In this document: positions 1 through 8,747 of the stretch, in pieces | Layout: every line of letters starts with the position of its first letter | How positions within the stretch are numbered: the stretch's first letter is position 1 | Assembly (NCBI RefSeq): GCF_013215705.1 | Contig: NZ_JABSQR010000027.1 | Span: 1 to 64,000, forward strand | Length of the DNA stretch: 64,000 nt | From: Moritella sp. | GTDB taxonomy: Bacteria > Pseudomonadota > Gammaproteobacteria > Enterobacterales > Moritellaceae | Reading direction: 5' to 3' | Translations under genes and position numbers: made by a program | Notes under the pieces: generated by a model | What the model was told of the DNA's origin: nothing | What the model saw: the letters and a program-made list of their open reading frames with translations, nothing else | Databases searched by the model: none

Positions 1-72
1 TCAGTAGTGAAACGTAATAACGCCGATGGTAGTGTGGGGTTTCCCCATGTGAGAGTAGGGCATCGCCAAGCG
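1..72 (+). rRNA. rrf: 5S ribosomal RNA, 3' part
   Basis: The window opens inside a 5S rRNA gene. The stretch GCCGATGGTAGTGTGGGG, followed by a CCCC-containing loop and GAGAGTAGGGCATCGCCA, matches the 3' half of gammaproteobacterial 5S rRNA. The 5' part lies outside the window. The 3' end is set by analogy with E. coli and may be off by a few bases. A tRNA-Asp follows, a common distal gene of rRNA operons. Confidence 0.9.
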
Positions 73-128
73 CCAAACAACGTCGAGAGACTATAAATTA
101 AGACTGATTATGTCAGCACAGATTGTGC

Positions 129-205
129 GGAGTGGTAGTTCAGTTGGTTAGAATACCGGCCTGTCACGCCGGGGGTCGCGGGTTCGAGTCCCGTCCACTC
201 CGCCA
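129..205 (+). tRNA. tRNA-Asp (GTC)
   Basis: A 77-nt cloverleaf with acceptor GGAGTGG/CCACTCC, anticodon loop CTGTCAC (anticodon GTC), TTCGAGT T-loop and encoded CCA. It lies 56 bases after the 5S gene, so it is the distal tRNA of that rRNA operon, and is followed directly by a terminator. Confidence 0.97.
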
Positions 206-216
206 ACAAACAACGA

Positions 217-247
217 AAGCCTGAATCGAAAGATTCAGGCTTTTTTT
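217..247 (+). terminator. Rho-independent terminator of the rRNA/tRNA-Asp operon
   Basis: Inverted repeat AAGCCTGAATC / GATTCAGGCTT with a GAAA tetraloop followed by seven T. It stands 11 bases after the tRNA-Asp CCA. Confidence 0.93.
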
Positions 248-284
248 GTGCCTAAAATTCAGTGATAAAGTACCGAACAGATTA

Positions 285-310
285 CGCGGAGCTGTAGCTC
301 AGTTGATTAG
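285..310 (+). pseudogene. tRNA 5' remnant
   Basis: GCGGAGCTGTAGCTCAGTTG followed by ATTAG reads as the acceptor strand, D-stem and D-loop of a tRNA, then similarity stops at once. No anticodon arm, T-arm or CCA follows. The preceding ACAGATT also occurs before the intact tRNA-Asp, so this may be a decayed duplicate at the end of the rRNA operon or the scar of an insertion in a tRNA gene. Confidence 0.55.
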
Positions 311-454
311 TCTAAATATCCAAATGACTTTTCAATACCTTAAGACCCAGTTCGTACTCCTGATCACTATTATGTGTAATAGTTCTTAATTGACATGGCA
401 ATCTCAATATCTTCGCTAATACTTAATGTAACTCTTACATCAAGGAATCAGCTT

Positions 455-1054
455 ATGTTAGTAAAACACTTATGGGGTTTATACGTGCAGCCCAAGGACG
501 AATGGATTGATATTGATACGCACCATGAGTCTTTATTATCGGTAGTGGTGAGTCTGTTTTTATTTGCGTTAATACCTGCTGTATCAGCATGGTATACCGC
601 ATCGGTGACCGGGTGGAAGCTTGGCTTTGGTGACACAACCTATTTATCTTCCTCCAGTGCAGGGATAATGGCAGTCGGTATGGTGATTGCGAGTATTGCT
701 ATTGTGGCAACGTTTTCGCTGTTTGTGCAGTGGATGGCTGCTAATTTTGGCTCATCATCCAGCTTTACTCAAGCGTTAGAGCTAACAACATACACAGCTG
801 CACCTATCTTTATTACTGGTATTGTAGCCTTGATCCCTATTGCTTGGGTGATCATGCTCGCACTATTAGTTGGGGTAGCATTTTCGGTACGGGCTCTGTA
901 TACCGGGGTTCCGATTATTATGCATATCACTGAAGAACGTGGTTTCATTTATGCGTCATCATTATTAACTGTTGGTTTAGTATTATTTGTCGCATCAATG
1001 GGGTTCACTGTGGTGATGTGGAGCTTTGGCTTGGGTCCGGAGTTTATTATTTAA
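455..1054 (+). CDS. YIP1-family inner membrane protein, YohC-like
   Basis: A 199-residue membrane protein. It begins LVKHLWGLYVQPKDEW and has about five hydrophobic segments, resembling E. coli YohC (HVWGLFSHPGREM; GYVATPLFLSGLVALYP here is YTAAPIFITGIVALIP). The molecular function of YohC is not established. The frame is open from 395, but I chose the ATG at 455 because AAGGA lies just upstream and the family begins at this point. It is monocistronic: an rRNA operon terminator precedes it and a terminator follows. Confidence 0.85.
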   Translation: MLVKHLWGLYVQPKDEWIDIDTHHESLLSVVVSLFLFALIPAVSAWYTASVTGWKLGFGDTTYLSSSSAGIMAVGMVIASIAIVATFSLFVQWMAANFGSSSSFTQALELTTYTAAPIFITGIVALIPIAWVIMLALLVGVAFSVRALYTGVPIIMHITEERGFIYASSLLTVGLVLFVASMGFTVVMWSFGLGPEFII

Positions 1055-1091
1055 TTACGCTGCTATCAGTATCCGTATTAATCAAATTATT

Positions 1092-1131
1092 AACAGCGAT
1101 ATAGCTTAACTCTATTTCGCTGTTTTTTTTT
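1092..1131 (+). terminator. Terminator after the yohC-like gene
   Basis: Stem AACAGCGATATAG / CTATTTCGCTGTT (one mismatch) followed by a run of T. The rest of the 335-base gap to the next gene is AT-rich and I see nothing else in it. Confidence 0.85.
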
Positions 1132-1389
1132 GAGAGTTTAATTATCTATTGCTTAATATTATTATTTTTCTTATACCTTAATTATTTCGTTAAAAATAGA
1201 TATACGTTCGGAATCTATCAATAAATCTGATCCCGCCAAGTAGATAAACATCCAAAGATCCATTAATGTACTTAACCGTGCTACAACTTAACATAAATAT
1301 AGAATGGGAAGAGAGTCGTGAGACTTTTGTGATTATTCCGGATTAAGCTTACGGTTATATTGATTAATTAGTGCAAGGATAGGTGCCGC

Positions 1390-3543
1390 ATGGCTACCAA
1401 TGATAGCGACTCAAGCTCGCATAACAAAAAAATTATTATTTTCGTCATTATTGCAGTGTTTTCACTGTGGTATGGTTTTGATCTAAACCAATACGCTTCT
1501 CTGGAGAAAATTAAAACATTGCAGCAAACCTCTGGCGATTATATTGCGGATAATCACTCTTTGGCTATGCTGATCTTCTTTGTGAGTTATGTGGCTATCA
1601 CCGGATTTTCATTACCGGGTGCGGTATTACTGACGTTACTGGGTGGTGGGTTATTTGGTTTTGGTTATGGCCTGCTACTTATCTCTTTTGCTAGTTCGAT
1701 AGGCGCGACGCTGGCTTTTTTAGTTAGCCGCTATTTATTACGTGATTATGTACAGAAGACATTTGCTGCACGCCTTGCTGCGATTAATAAAGGCATGGAA
1801 AAGGACGGTGATTTTTATTTATTCTCGTTGCGATTGATCCCGGTTTTTCCCTTCTTTGTGATCAATATTTTGATGGGATTAACTAGGATTAGCACCCGTA
1901 GTTTTTACCTTGTAAGTCAGGTCGGTATGTTAGCGGGTACGGCTGTTTATGTTTGGGCCGGTACACAGCTAAGTGAAATAAACAGTTTATCGGGTATTGC
2001 TTCACCATCATTGCTCAGTTCATTGGTATTATTGGGTGTATTTCCTTGGATTGCAAAACGTGGGTTAGCACTATTTAGTCAACGTAAACATTATGCGCGT
2101 TGGACTAAACCAAAATCATTTGATCGAAACATGATCATCATAGGTGCTGGTGCTGGCGGTTTGGTTAGTGCTTACATTGCGGCAGCCGTTAAATCAAAAG
2201 TGACGTTAGTTGAAAAACATCAAATGGGTGGTGACTGTTTAAATACCGGTTGTGTACCTTCTAAAGCATTGATCCGTAGCGCACATGCGGTGGCCGAAAT
2301 TAGCCGTGCGGATGAGTTTGGGATTGATGCCGAGATTAACAATATCAACTTTGCAAGGGTGATGGGACGTATTAAAAATGTCATTAAGACGATAGAGCCG
2401 CATGACTCTATCGCACGTTATTCAGCGATGGGGGTTGAATGTCTCACCGCAGAAGCCAACATTATTGACCCTTGGCATGTACAGATTGGTGATCAGATAT
2501 TAACCACAAAAAATATAATCGTGGCAACGGGCGCCCGTCCTATTGTGCCGCCAATTCCAGGACTAACAGATGTTCCCTATTTAACATCAGAAACCTTGTG
2601 GCAGTTAACAGAACAACCGTCTCGTTTATTAGTATTAGGCGGTGGACCGATTGGTTGTGAAATAGCGCAAAGCTTTGCCCGTTTAGGCTCGACTGTTACC
2701 CAAGTCGAAATGGCCACGCAAATATTGGGTCGTGAAGATGAAGATGCAGTTGCTGTCGTGCAAGCTGAGTTGCAAGCGGATGGTGTCACTATATTGTTAG
2801 GTAATAAAGTTGAGCGTTTTGTGAATGAAGATGGTCAATATAGTGCTGTATTATCGAATGGTGATTCAGTTGTATTTGATCAGGTCTTTTTAGCCTTGGG
2901 ACGTCAGGCGAATACGCGCGGTTTTGGTTTGGAGGAACTCGATGTTGCTATCACAGATCGCGGTCTTATTGAGATTAATGAGTACCAACAAACATCTATT
3001 CCGAATATATATGCCGTCGGTGATGTTTCTGGACCTTATCAACTGACTCATGTCGCGGCGCATCAAGCTTGGTTTGCTGCTGTAAATGCATTATTTGGCT
3101 CGGTGAAAAAATTTGCAACTGATTATCGTGTTATTCCTGCGGTGACTTATACCTATCCTGAGTTGGCGCGTGTTGGTATTAGCGAAAATGAAGCACAGCA
3201 AGCAAAACTCGATTATCAAGTGACGAAGTATCATATTGATGATTTAGACAGGGCTATCACAGATGGTGAAACCAAAGGTTTTGTTAAAGTTATAACGGCG
3301 GCAAATAGTGATAAGATCCTCGGGGTTACGATTGTTGCGAGCCACGCGGGTGAGCTATTGGCAGAATATACCTTAGCAATGAAATATAAGTTAGGATTAA
3401 ATAAAGTGTTAGGCACGATCCATCCGTATCCCACCATGAGCGAAGCAAATAAATATGTGGCAGGTAACTGGAAGCGTAACAACAGTCCTGAGAAATTATT
3501 AACTTGGGTAGAGAAATTTCATCGTTATATGCGCAAAGCTTAA
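1390..3543 (+). CDS. VTT-domain / pyridine nucleotide-disulfide oxidoreductase fusion
   Basis: A 717-residue fusion. Residues 1-235 are a TVP38/TMEM64-type VTT membrane domain (several hydrophobic segments, RLIPVFPFF near 148). Residues 246-717 are a class I flavoprotein disulfide reductase: FAD motif GAGAGG at 252, redox pair CLNTGC (C283, C288), NAD(P) motif GGGPIG at 417, and a C-terminal dimerisation domain ending HPYPTMSE (678-685). In lipoamide dehydrogenase and glutathione reductase the catalytic His sits where this protein has Tyr680; MerA also has Tyr there. The N-terminal heavy-metal domain and the C-terminal Cys pair of MerA are absent, so mercury reduction is unlikely. Substrate unknown; it should act at the cytoplasmic face of the inner membrane. 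No operon partner. Confidence 0.88.
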   Translation: MATNDSDSSSHNKKIIIFVIIAVFSLWYGFDLNQYASLEKIKTLQQTSGDYIADNHSLAMLIFFVSYVAITGFSLPGAVLLTLLGGGLFGFGYGLLLISFASSIGATLAFLVSRYLLRDYVQKTFAARLAAINKGMEKDGDFYLFSLRLIPVFPFFVINILMGLTRISTRSFYLVSQVGMLAGTAVYVWAGTQLSEINSLSGIASPSLLSSLVLLGVFPWIAKRGLALFSQRKHYARWTKPKSFDRNMIIIGAGAGGLVSAYIAAAVKSKVTLVEKHQMGGDCLNTGCVPSKALIRSAHAVAEISRADEFGIDAEINNINFARVMGRIKNVIKTIEPHDSIARYSAMGVECLTAEANIIDPWHVQIGDQILTTKNIIVATGARPIVPPIPGLTDVPYLTSETLWQLTEQPSRLLVLGGGPIGCEIAQSFARLGSTVTQVEMATQILGREDEDAVAVVQAELQADGVTILLGNKVERFVNEDGQYSAVLSNGDSVVFDQVFLALGRQANTRGFGLEELDVAITDRGLIEINEYQQTSIPNIYAVGDVSGPYQLTHVAAHQAWFAAVNALFGSVKKFATDYRVIPAVTYTYPELARVGISENEAQQAKLDYQVTKYHIDDLDRAITDGETKGFVKVITAANSDKILGVTIVASHAGELLAEYTLAMKYKLGLNKVLGTIHPYPTMSEANKYVAGNWKRNNSPEKLLTWVEKFHRYMRKA

Positions 3544-3617
3544 TATTTTCATTTACTTGTTAGGTCAGGATGTCGGTCTGTGTGGTGAGTAAATAGCATA
3601 GTCCTGAAAATATCGTA

Positions 3618-3656
3618 TATAATCAATCGCACTTAATTTTCTTTTACTGTGCGATT
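3618..3656 (+). other. Hairpin and TATAAT between two genes
   Basis: An 8-bp perfect inverted repeat AATCGCAC / GTGCGATT (3625-3632 and 3649-3656) is followed by T-rich sequence and could end transcription of the flavoprotein gene. TATAAT at 3618-3623 just before it could instead be the -10 of the downstream MocR gene, which would put the hairpin in its leader. I cannot decide between the two. Confidence 0.4.
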
Positions 3657-3713
3657 GTTTGTTCGGTATGTTTTGATGTCGATACTCAGGTAGATTCTTA
3701 GGTAGATAGATTT

Positions 3714-5129
3714 ATGTTGTTACAAAAAAGTCGCTACCACGGTGTTGCGGCTGAGATCCAATTACAGATCGAGCAGCGCATATGGCTACCCGGCGATCGT
3801 ATTCCATCTATTCGTAAAATGAGCAAAATGCAAAGCATCAGTCCGATGACGGTGTTAAAAGCGTATGAGCTGTTAGAGTCGGCAGGTTGGATTTATGCTA
3901 AACCGCGTTCTGGGTATTTTGTTGCTGCTCACCTCAATCGTCTGGCCATACCTCAGCAGACAATCCCGCAGCTGACTAATCGTGCAATTAAGATCAATGA
4001 ACATGTTTTTGAAGTGCTTACTGCCTGTAAACGTCCTGATGTTGTGCCGCTTGGTTCTGCTTTCCCTGATCCGGCATTATTTCCGTTAAAACAATTGGGT
4101 CAAGCATTAGCCAAAACCATCAAAACGATGCCTGTCCAGAGTGCAGTCACGGAACTCCCTCCTGGCAGTGTGGCACTACGCCGGGCGATTGCTAAACGTT
4201 ATATACGAGATGGGATTGATGTGTCTATTGATGACATCGTGATCACGTCCGGCGCGATGGAGTCATTAGGTTTGAGTCTGATGGCTGTGACCAAACCTGG
4301 CGATACCGTGGCGATTGAATCCCCGGCTTTTTATGGCGTATTGCAAACAGTCGAAAGGTTACAGCTTAAAGCCATCGAAATTACCACTGATCCACAGTTC
4401 GGCATGTCAGTGGATGCGCTGAAACATGCAGTGAATAGTCATGATATTAAAGCTTGTTGGTTAATGAGTAAATACCAAAATCCTTTAGGCGCATCGATGC
4501 CAGAAGCAAATAAATTGGCTATTTTAGATGTGCTAGCAGCGAAGCAAATTCCTTTACTTGAAGATGATGTTTACAGTGAGCTATATTTCTCAGAATACAA
4601 GCCTAAACCGATTAAAGCTTATGATCAACAAGGTCTGGTATTGCATTGCTCTTCATTTTCAAAATGTTTAGCGCCAGGTTTTAGAGTTGGTTGGGTGGTT
4701 GCTGGTCGTTATGCGAAACAAATCGAACAACTGCAATTTATGACCACGCTGTCTGCTGCTGTGCCTAATCAACTCGCCATAGCAGAATTTGTTTTGCATG
4801 GTAACTATGATACTCACCTGCGTCGGTTAAGGCGTCAACTTGAATCTCGTCAGCAGCAGATGCGCCATGCAATTGAACAATATTTCCCATTAGAAACCAA
4901 GATCACCCGACCTAGTGGCGGTTATTTTTTATGGGTGGTGTTACCTGACCATATTAATACCGGTGAGTTACTCCAAACCTTACTGGATGATCACAATATC
5001 AGCATCGCACCTGGCACCTTGTTTGCCAGTGACCAGCAATATAAAAACTGCATGCGAATTAATTGTTCTTATCTACTGACGGACAAAATCCGCCAGGCGC
5101 TTATCACCTTAGCTCGCTGTATTACTTAA
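3714..5129 (+). CDS. ydcR: MocR/YdcR-type regulator: GntR HTH plus aminotransferase-like domain
   Basis: A 471-residue MocR-family protein. Residues 1-75 are a GntR winged helix (LPGDRIPSIRKMSK, MTVLKAYELLESAGWIYA). Residues 100-470 are a fold-type I aminotransferase domain with PLP lysine K317 in HCSSFSKCLAPGFR and the EDDVYSELYF block near 283. Length and sequence track E. coli YdcR closely (468 residues, nearly identical HCSSFSKCL region). MocR proteins usually act as PLP- or amine-responsive regulators, often of an adjacent gene. Here the neighbours are unrelated, so no target is evident. Confidence 0.88.
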   Translation: MLLQKSRYHGVAAEIQLQIEQRIWLPGDRIPSIRKMSKMQSISPMTVLKAYELLESAGWIYAKPRSGYFVAAHLNRLAIPQQTIPQLTNRAIKINEHVFEVLTACKRPDVVPLGSAFPDPALFPLKQLGQALAKTIKTMPVQSAVTELPPGSVALRRAIAKRYIRDGIDVSIDDIVITSGAMESLGLSLMAVTKPGDTVAIESPAFYGVLQTVERLQLKAIEITTDPQFGMSVDALKHAVNSHDIKACWLMSKYQNPLGASMPEANKLAILDVLAAKQIPLLEDDVYSELYFSEYKPKPIKAYDQQGLVLHCSSFSKCLAPGFRVGWVVAGRYAKQIEQLQFMTTLSAAVPNQLAIAEFVLHGNYDTHLRRLRRQLESRQQQMRHAIEQYFPLETKITRPSGGYFLWVVLPDHINTGELLQTLLDDHNISIAPGTLFASDQQYKNCMRINCSYLLTDKIRQALITLARCIT

Positions 5130-5444
5130 TATTCAATTTAACTAACGACTGTTCTAGTCTTTATTTATAACTAAAGAATCTGTTATAGGGTAGTTTTGTA
5201 TTGATCTGTACTATGCTTATGCGCCCGATTTGTGTTCCAATAGCCTCGCTAATTCATTAAATAATTATATCCATTAAGAGATGACTGAATTGGTGCTATG
5301 TCAACTTGCTTTCAAACCTGCCTGCAAGTTTTTCGGTTGTGATAAGTGTTTGATTAAATTAATAAGAATGAGATAAGTCCGATGATTTTAAAGACTTATT
5401 AAGCTTCTTTGGTATAATCGAAGATATAAAATAAGGAGCATGTA
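5130..5444 (+). promoter_or_regulatory. Intergenic region with possible terminator and ccoG promoter
   Basis: AACTTGC / GCAAGTT (5303-5309, 5324-5330) followed by TTT may terminate the MocR gene. GGTATAAT at 5411-5418 is a good -10 for ccoG, although no clear -35 lies 17 bases upstream. I looked for an FNR site (TTGAT-N4-ATCAA) and did not find one. AAGGAG just before the ccoG ATG is its ribosome binding site. Confidence 0.45.
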
Positions 5445-6851
5445 ATGTCTGAAGAACGCATAAATATAAAAGATATAACCCCTAAAGTTAAGCCAAAATA
5501 TACCAATGTCGGCCCTGATAATCATATTTATGTCAGAAAAATGAGTGGTGTATTTCAACGACTGAGAAAATACATGGGCTGGTTTTTTATGGTGTTGTTT
5601 TTTGCATTACCCTTGTTTCAGTGGAATGGGCATCAGGCGATCTTATTAAATATCTTAGAACAACGTATTCATATCTTTGCCTTAACTATTTTCCCTCAAG
5701 ATCTGATGTTATTAGCGTTATTGTTGATTGTTGGCGCCTTTGCCTTATTCTTTGTCACCGCCTATTTAGGGCGAGTGTGGTGTGGATTTATGTGTCCACA
5801 AACAATTTGGACGTTTATTTTTATTTGGTTTGAAGAAAAAATAGAAGGTTCAGCCAATAAACGTTTGAAGTTAAATCAAGGACCGATAACGGTTGATAAA
5901 GTTAAAAAGAAAGTGCTTAAACACACCGCATGGTTAAGCTTTTCAGTGGTTACCGGCCTCGCATTCATGGCTTATTTTGTGCCACTTTTTGACCTTTACA
6001 TCGAGTTTTTCACGCTGCAGGCGAGTAGCACTGTGTATTTCTGGGTGCTATTTTTTGCATTTTGCACCTATGGTAACGCAGGTTGGATGCGCAGTATTAT
6101 GTGTACCCATATGTGTCCATACTCACGTTTCCAATCGGCTATGTTTGATACTGATACCTTAATTGTCGGTTACGATTTTAACCGTGGTGAAGCAAGAGGC
6201 CCGCGTTCACGTAAAGTTGACCACAAAGCGCAAGGTCTGGGCGATTGTATTGACTGTAATCTTTGTGTGCAGGTATGTCCTGCCGGTATCGATATTCGTG
6301 ACGGTCTACAATATGAGTGCATTAACTGTGGTGCTTGTATTGATGCCTGTGATCAAACGATGGAGCGGATGAACTACCCGAAAGGCTTGATCCGCTATAC
6401 TTCTGAAAATGACCTAAATAATAAGCCTCATCAGAAAAGTAGATTCAAGTTAGTCGGTTACGGTATCGTCATGACGTTAATGACCGTGATGTTTGCGATG
6501 AGTGTGATGAGTATTTCACCCGTACAAATGGATATTATCCGCGATCGAAACGCACTCTATAGTGAGAATTCGGATGGTAATATTGAAAATACCTATACAC
6601 TGAAAATTATCAATAAGACTTCATTTACCCAAAAATACACTTTATCTGTTACTGACGTGCCTGATCACGAGTGGTTTGGTCCACGTGAAGTTGAAGTATT
6701 ACCGGGTGAGTTGTTAGTACAGCCTGTGAGTTTAGCCATCGACCCGTTTGATCTGAACCAACCGGTGATTAAAATAAACTTTGTGATCACCGAGCTTGGC
6801 AATGAGCATTATGTCTTTACCCAGCAAAGCCGTTTTATCAGCCAGTTATAG
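5445..6851 (+). CDS. ccoG: Cytochrome c oxidase accessory protein CcoG (FixG/RdxA)
   Basis: A 468-residue membrane iron-sulfur protein of the CcoG family, which helps deliver copper to cbb3-type cytochrome oxidase. Visible are transmembrane segments near 45-65, 85-107, 163-182, 195-212 and 340-360, the pairs GRVWCGFMCPQT (C113, C117) and MCTHMCPYSR (C220, C224), and a ferredoxin-like domain with two 4Fe-4S motifs (C268/271/274/278 and C292/295/298/302). A C-terminal periplasmic Ig-like domain follows. The cbb3 structural genes ccoNOPQ are not in the window, so this copy is separated from them. Confidence 0.95.
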   Translation: MSEERINIKDITPKVKPKYTNVGPDNHIYVRKMSGVFQRLRKYMGWFFMVLFFALPLFQWNGHQAILLNILEQRIHIFALTIFPQDLMLLALLLIVGAFALFFVTAYLGRVWCGFMCPQTIWTFIFIWFEEKIEGSANKRLKLNQGPITVDKVKKKVLKHTAWLSFSVVTGLAFMAYFVPLFDLYIEFFTLQASSTVYFWVLFFAFCTYGNAGWMRSIMCTHMCPYSRFQSAMFDTDTLIVGYDFNRGEARGPRSRKVDHKAQGLGDCIDCNLCVQVCPAGIDIRDGLQYECINCGACIDACDQTMERMNYPKGLIRYTSENDLNNKPHQKSRFKLVGYGIVMTLMTVMFAMSVMSISPVQMDIIRDRNALYSENSDGNIENTYTLKIINKTSFTQKYTLSVTDVPDHEWFGPREVEVLPGELLVQPVSLAIDPFDLNQPVIKINFVITELGNEHYVFTQQSRFISQL

Positions 6852-6900
6852 TATTAACTGGCAACTATAAATAGCTTTATAATCAATGTAAGTTAAAGTA

Positions 6901-6933
6901 AATAGCAAGCTCAGTGATACTGGTCTTGCTATT
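6901..6933 (+). terminator. Hairpin after ccoG
   Basis: Outer stem AATAGCAAG / CTTGCTATT with a nested CAGT / ACTG stem. It lacks a long T run, so it is a probable but imperfect terminator. Confidence 0.55.
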
Positions 6934-7010
6934 ATTGTATCCAATCTAAGATTGGTCGTACGTCTATGACGGTTATTTGGATATAGAGATTCGTACTTTA
7001 GGAAATAATA

Positions 7011-8000
7011 ATGACAAATCTGCCTGTTGATTACAGTTTGCTTTCCCCTGACTTTATGTTGGATGCGATAGAGTCTATCGGTATCCGTGTGGATTCAGGG
7101 TTATTGGAATTAAACAGCTATGAAAATCGCGTGTTTCAATTTCTAGATGAAGATCGTCAACGTTTTGTGGTGAAGTTTTATCGTCCCGTGCGTTGGAGTG
7201 ATGAACAGATCCAAGAGGAACATGATTTTTCTCTGCAGTTAAAGTCTGCTGATATTGATGTTGTTGCGCCGTTACAATTTGATGGTCGTAGTTTATTCGT
7301 TTATCAAGGCTATCGCTTGGCCATTTTTCCGAGTGTCGGTGGTCGTCCTATTGAAGTGGATAACCTCGATGCATTGGAGTCTGTCGGACGTAACTTAGGT
7401 CGCGTGCATCAACTTGCAAGCCAGCAATCATTTTTGTATCGACCTACATTATCGATCGCCGAGTTTGTACAAGCACCCAAGCAGATATTGCAACAGAATA
7501 GTTTTATACCTAAGCGTTTAGAAACAGCATTTTTTGATGTTTATGATGCGTTGGAAAAAGAAATTACGCTGCAATATAAGCCGGATGATACGCAGTTAAT
7601 CCGCTTACATGGGGATTTACACGCCGGTAATATTTTGTGGCGTGATAAGGTAACACTATTGGATTTTGACGATTGCCGTCAAGGCCCTGCAGTGCAAGAC
7701 TTATGGATGATGCTACATGGTGAACGGCACGAACAATTGTTGCAATTGGAAGTGATGCTTGAAGGTTATGAGGAATTTTGTTCTTTTGATGCCAAGCAGT
7801 TGCAATTGATTGAGCCATTACGCGGCATGCGCATGATGAATTACATGGGCTGGATTGCTAAACGCTGGGATGATCCTGCTTTTAAACGTCATTTTGCTTG
7901 GTTTACCGATGAGCAGTATTGGCAACAACAGGTAAAATTTTTACATGAGCAGATTGATAATATACAAAAATCGCCGTTATCTCTCATTCCTAATTACTAA
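7011..8000 (+). CDS. srkA: Stress response Ser/Thr protein kinase SrkA (YihE)
   Basis: A 329-residue APH-like kinase, the same length as E. coli SrkA (328). The catalytic loop is LHGDLHAGNILW (D202, N207) and the metal-binding motif LLDFDD is at 216-221. SrkA is a cytoplasmic eukaryotic-like kinase of the envelope-stress network in E. coli. It lies 50 bases upstream of dsbA, the conserved yihE-dsbA order, so the two are probably co-transcribed. Confidence 0.95.
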   Translation: MTNLPVDYSLLSPDFMLDAIESIGIRVDSGLLELNSYENRVFQFLDEDRQRFVVKFYRPVRWSDEQIQEEHDFSLQLKSADIDVVAPLQFDGRSLFVYQGYRLAIFPSVGGRPIEVDNLDALESVGRNLGRVHQLASQQSFLYRPTLSIAEFVQAPKQILQQNSFIPKRLETAFFDVYDALEKEITLQYKPDDTQLIRLHGDLHAGNILWRDKVTLLDFDDCRQGPAVQDLWMMLHGERHEQLLQLEVMLEGYEEFCSFDAKQLQLIEPLRGMRMMNYMGWIAKRWDDPAFKRHFAWFTDEQYWQQQVKFLHEQIDNIQKSPLSLIPNY

Positions 8001-8050
8001 TTTTGTGTACCGTTAATAATGTCTAATTTAAATTTTCAGGAAGGAAAAGA

Positions 8051-8674
8051 ATGAAAAAATTATTTATATTGATCACTGCAATGTTATTTTTACCCTTTGC
8101 GAATGCTGCACAGTTTAAAGAAGGTGTGCATTATGATGTTATCGCTGAGCTGGCAACATCAAAACCGCAAGTTGCTGAATACTTTTCGTATTATTGCCCT
8201 CACTGTAATAAGTTCGAACCTATCATGACTGATGTGACCAAACGTCTTGCTGGTACCGATATTAAAGTAGAAAAAAATCACGTTGCTTTTATTGGTCGTG
8301 AAATGGGTATTGAAATGCAAAAAGCATTTGCGACTGCAGAGTTGTTGAATGTTGAACATCAAATGTCATCGGCAATTTTCACTGCGATCCATGATCAAAA
8401 GCGTCGTTTCTCTGGCCGCGATGATATCCGTACCGTATTTACTGACGCAGGTATCGATGGTAAGAAATTTGATGCAGCAGTGAATAGCTTTGCGGTGAAT
8501 GGTAAAGTAGCACGCATGGATAAAAATACCGCTAACAAGAATATCCGTGGTGTACCAGCACTAATCGTTAATGGTAAATACCAAATTAACATGGGTAGTA
8601 TTCAAGCGCGTGGTGAAGAGTTCAACGTTAAGCTAACTGAACTTATTAAATACCTAGCAGCAAAAACGAATTAA
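8051..8674 (+). CDS. dsbA: Periplasmic thiol:disulfide oxidoreductase DsbA
   Basis: A 207-residue exported oxidoreductase that puts disulfide bonds into periplasmic proteins. The signal peptide MKKLFILITAMLFLPFANA is cut near residue 19-20; the thioredoxin-fold active site is C49-P-H-C52 in YYCPHCNKFEP, and the cis-proline loop is RGVPALIVNGKY near 160. AGGAAGG lies before the ATG. It is second in the srkA-dsbA pair and ends at a strong terminator. Confidence 0.97.
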   Translation: MKKLFILITAMLFLPFANAAQFKEGVHYDVIAELATSKPQVAEYFSYYCPHCNKFEPIMTDVTKRLAGTDIKVEKNHVAFIGREMGIEMQKAFATAELLNVEHQMSSAIFTAIHDQKRRFSGRDDIRTVFTDAGIDGKKFDAAVNSFAVNGKVARMDKNTANKNIRGVPALIVNGKYQINMGSIQARGEEFNVKLTELIKYLAAKTN

Positions 8675-8699
8675 TTTATGGTTCGATTTTAGGTATTAA

Positions 8700-8728
8700 A
8701 AAAGGACGCGATTGCGTCCTTTTATTTA
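8700..8728 (+). terminator. Bidirectional terminator between dsbA and the acyl-CoA synthetase gene
   Basis: AAAAGGACGC / GCGTCCTTTT with loop GATT. A T tract follows on the plus strand and A-rich sequence precedes, so it can serve both convergent genes. Confidence 0.9.
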
Positions 8729-8747
8729 TTAGCATTAATATTTTAGC

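Noticed and set aside
1390-3543. Mercuric reductase
   Set aside because: Redox pair and Tyr680 recall MerA, but the N-terminal metal-binding domain and C-terminal Cys pair are missing and no mer genes are near.
5331-5365. Possible FNR site upstream of ccoG
   Set aside because: GTGATAAGTGTTTGATTAAA has FNR-like halves but wrong spacing and order for TTGAT-N4-ATCAA.
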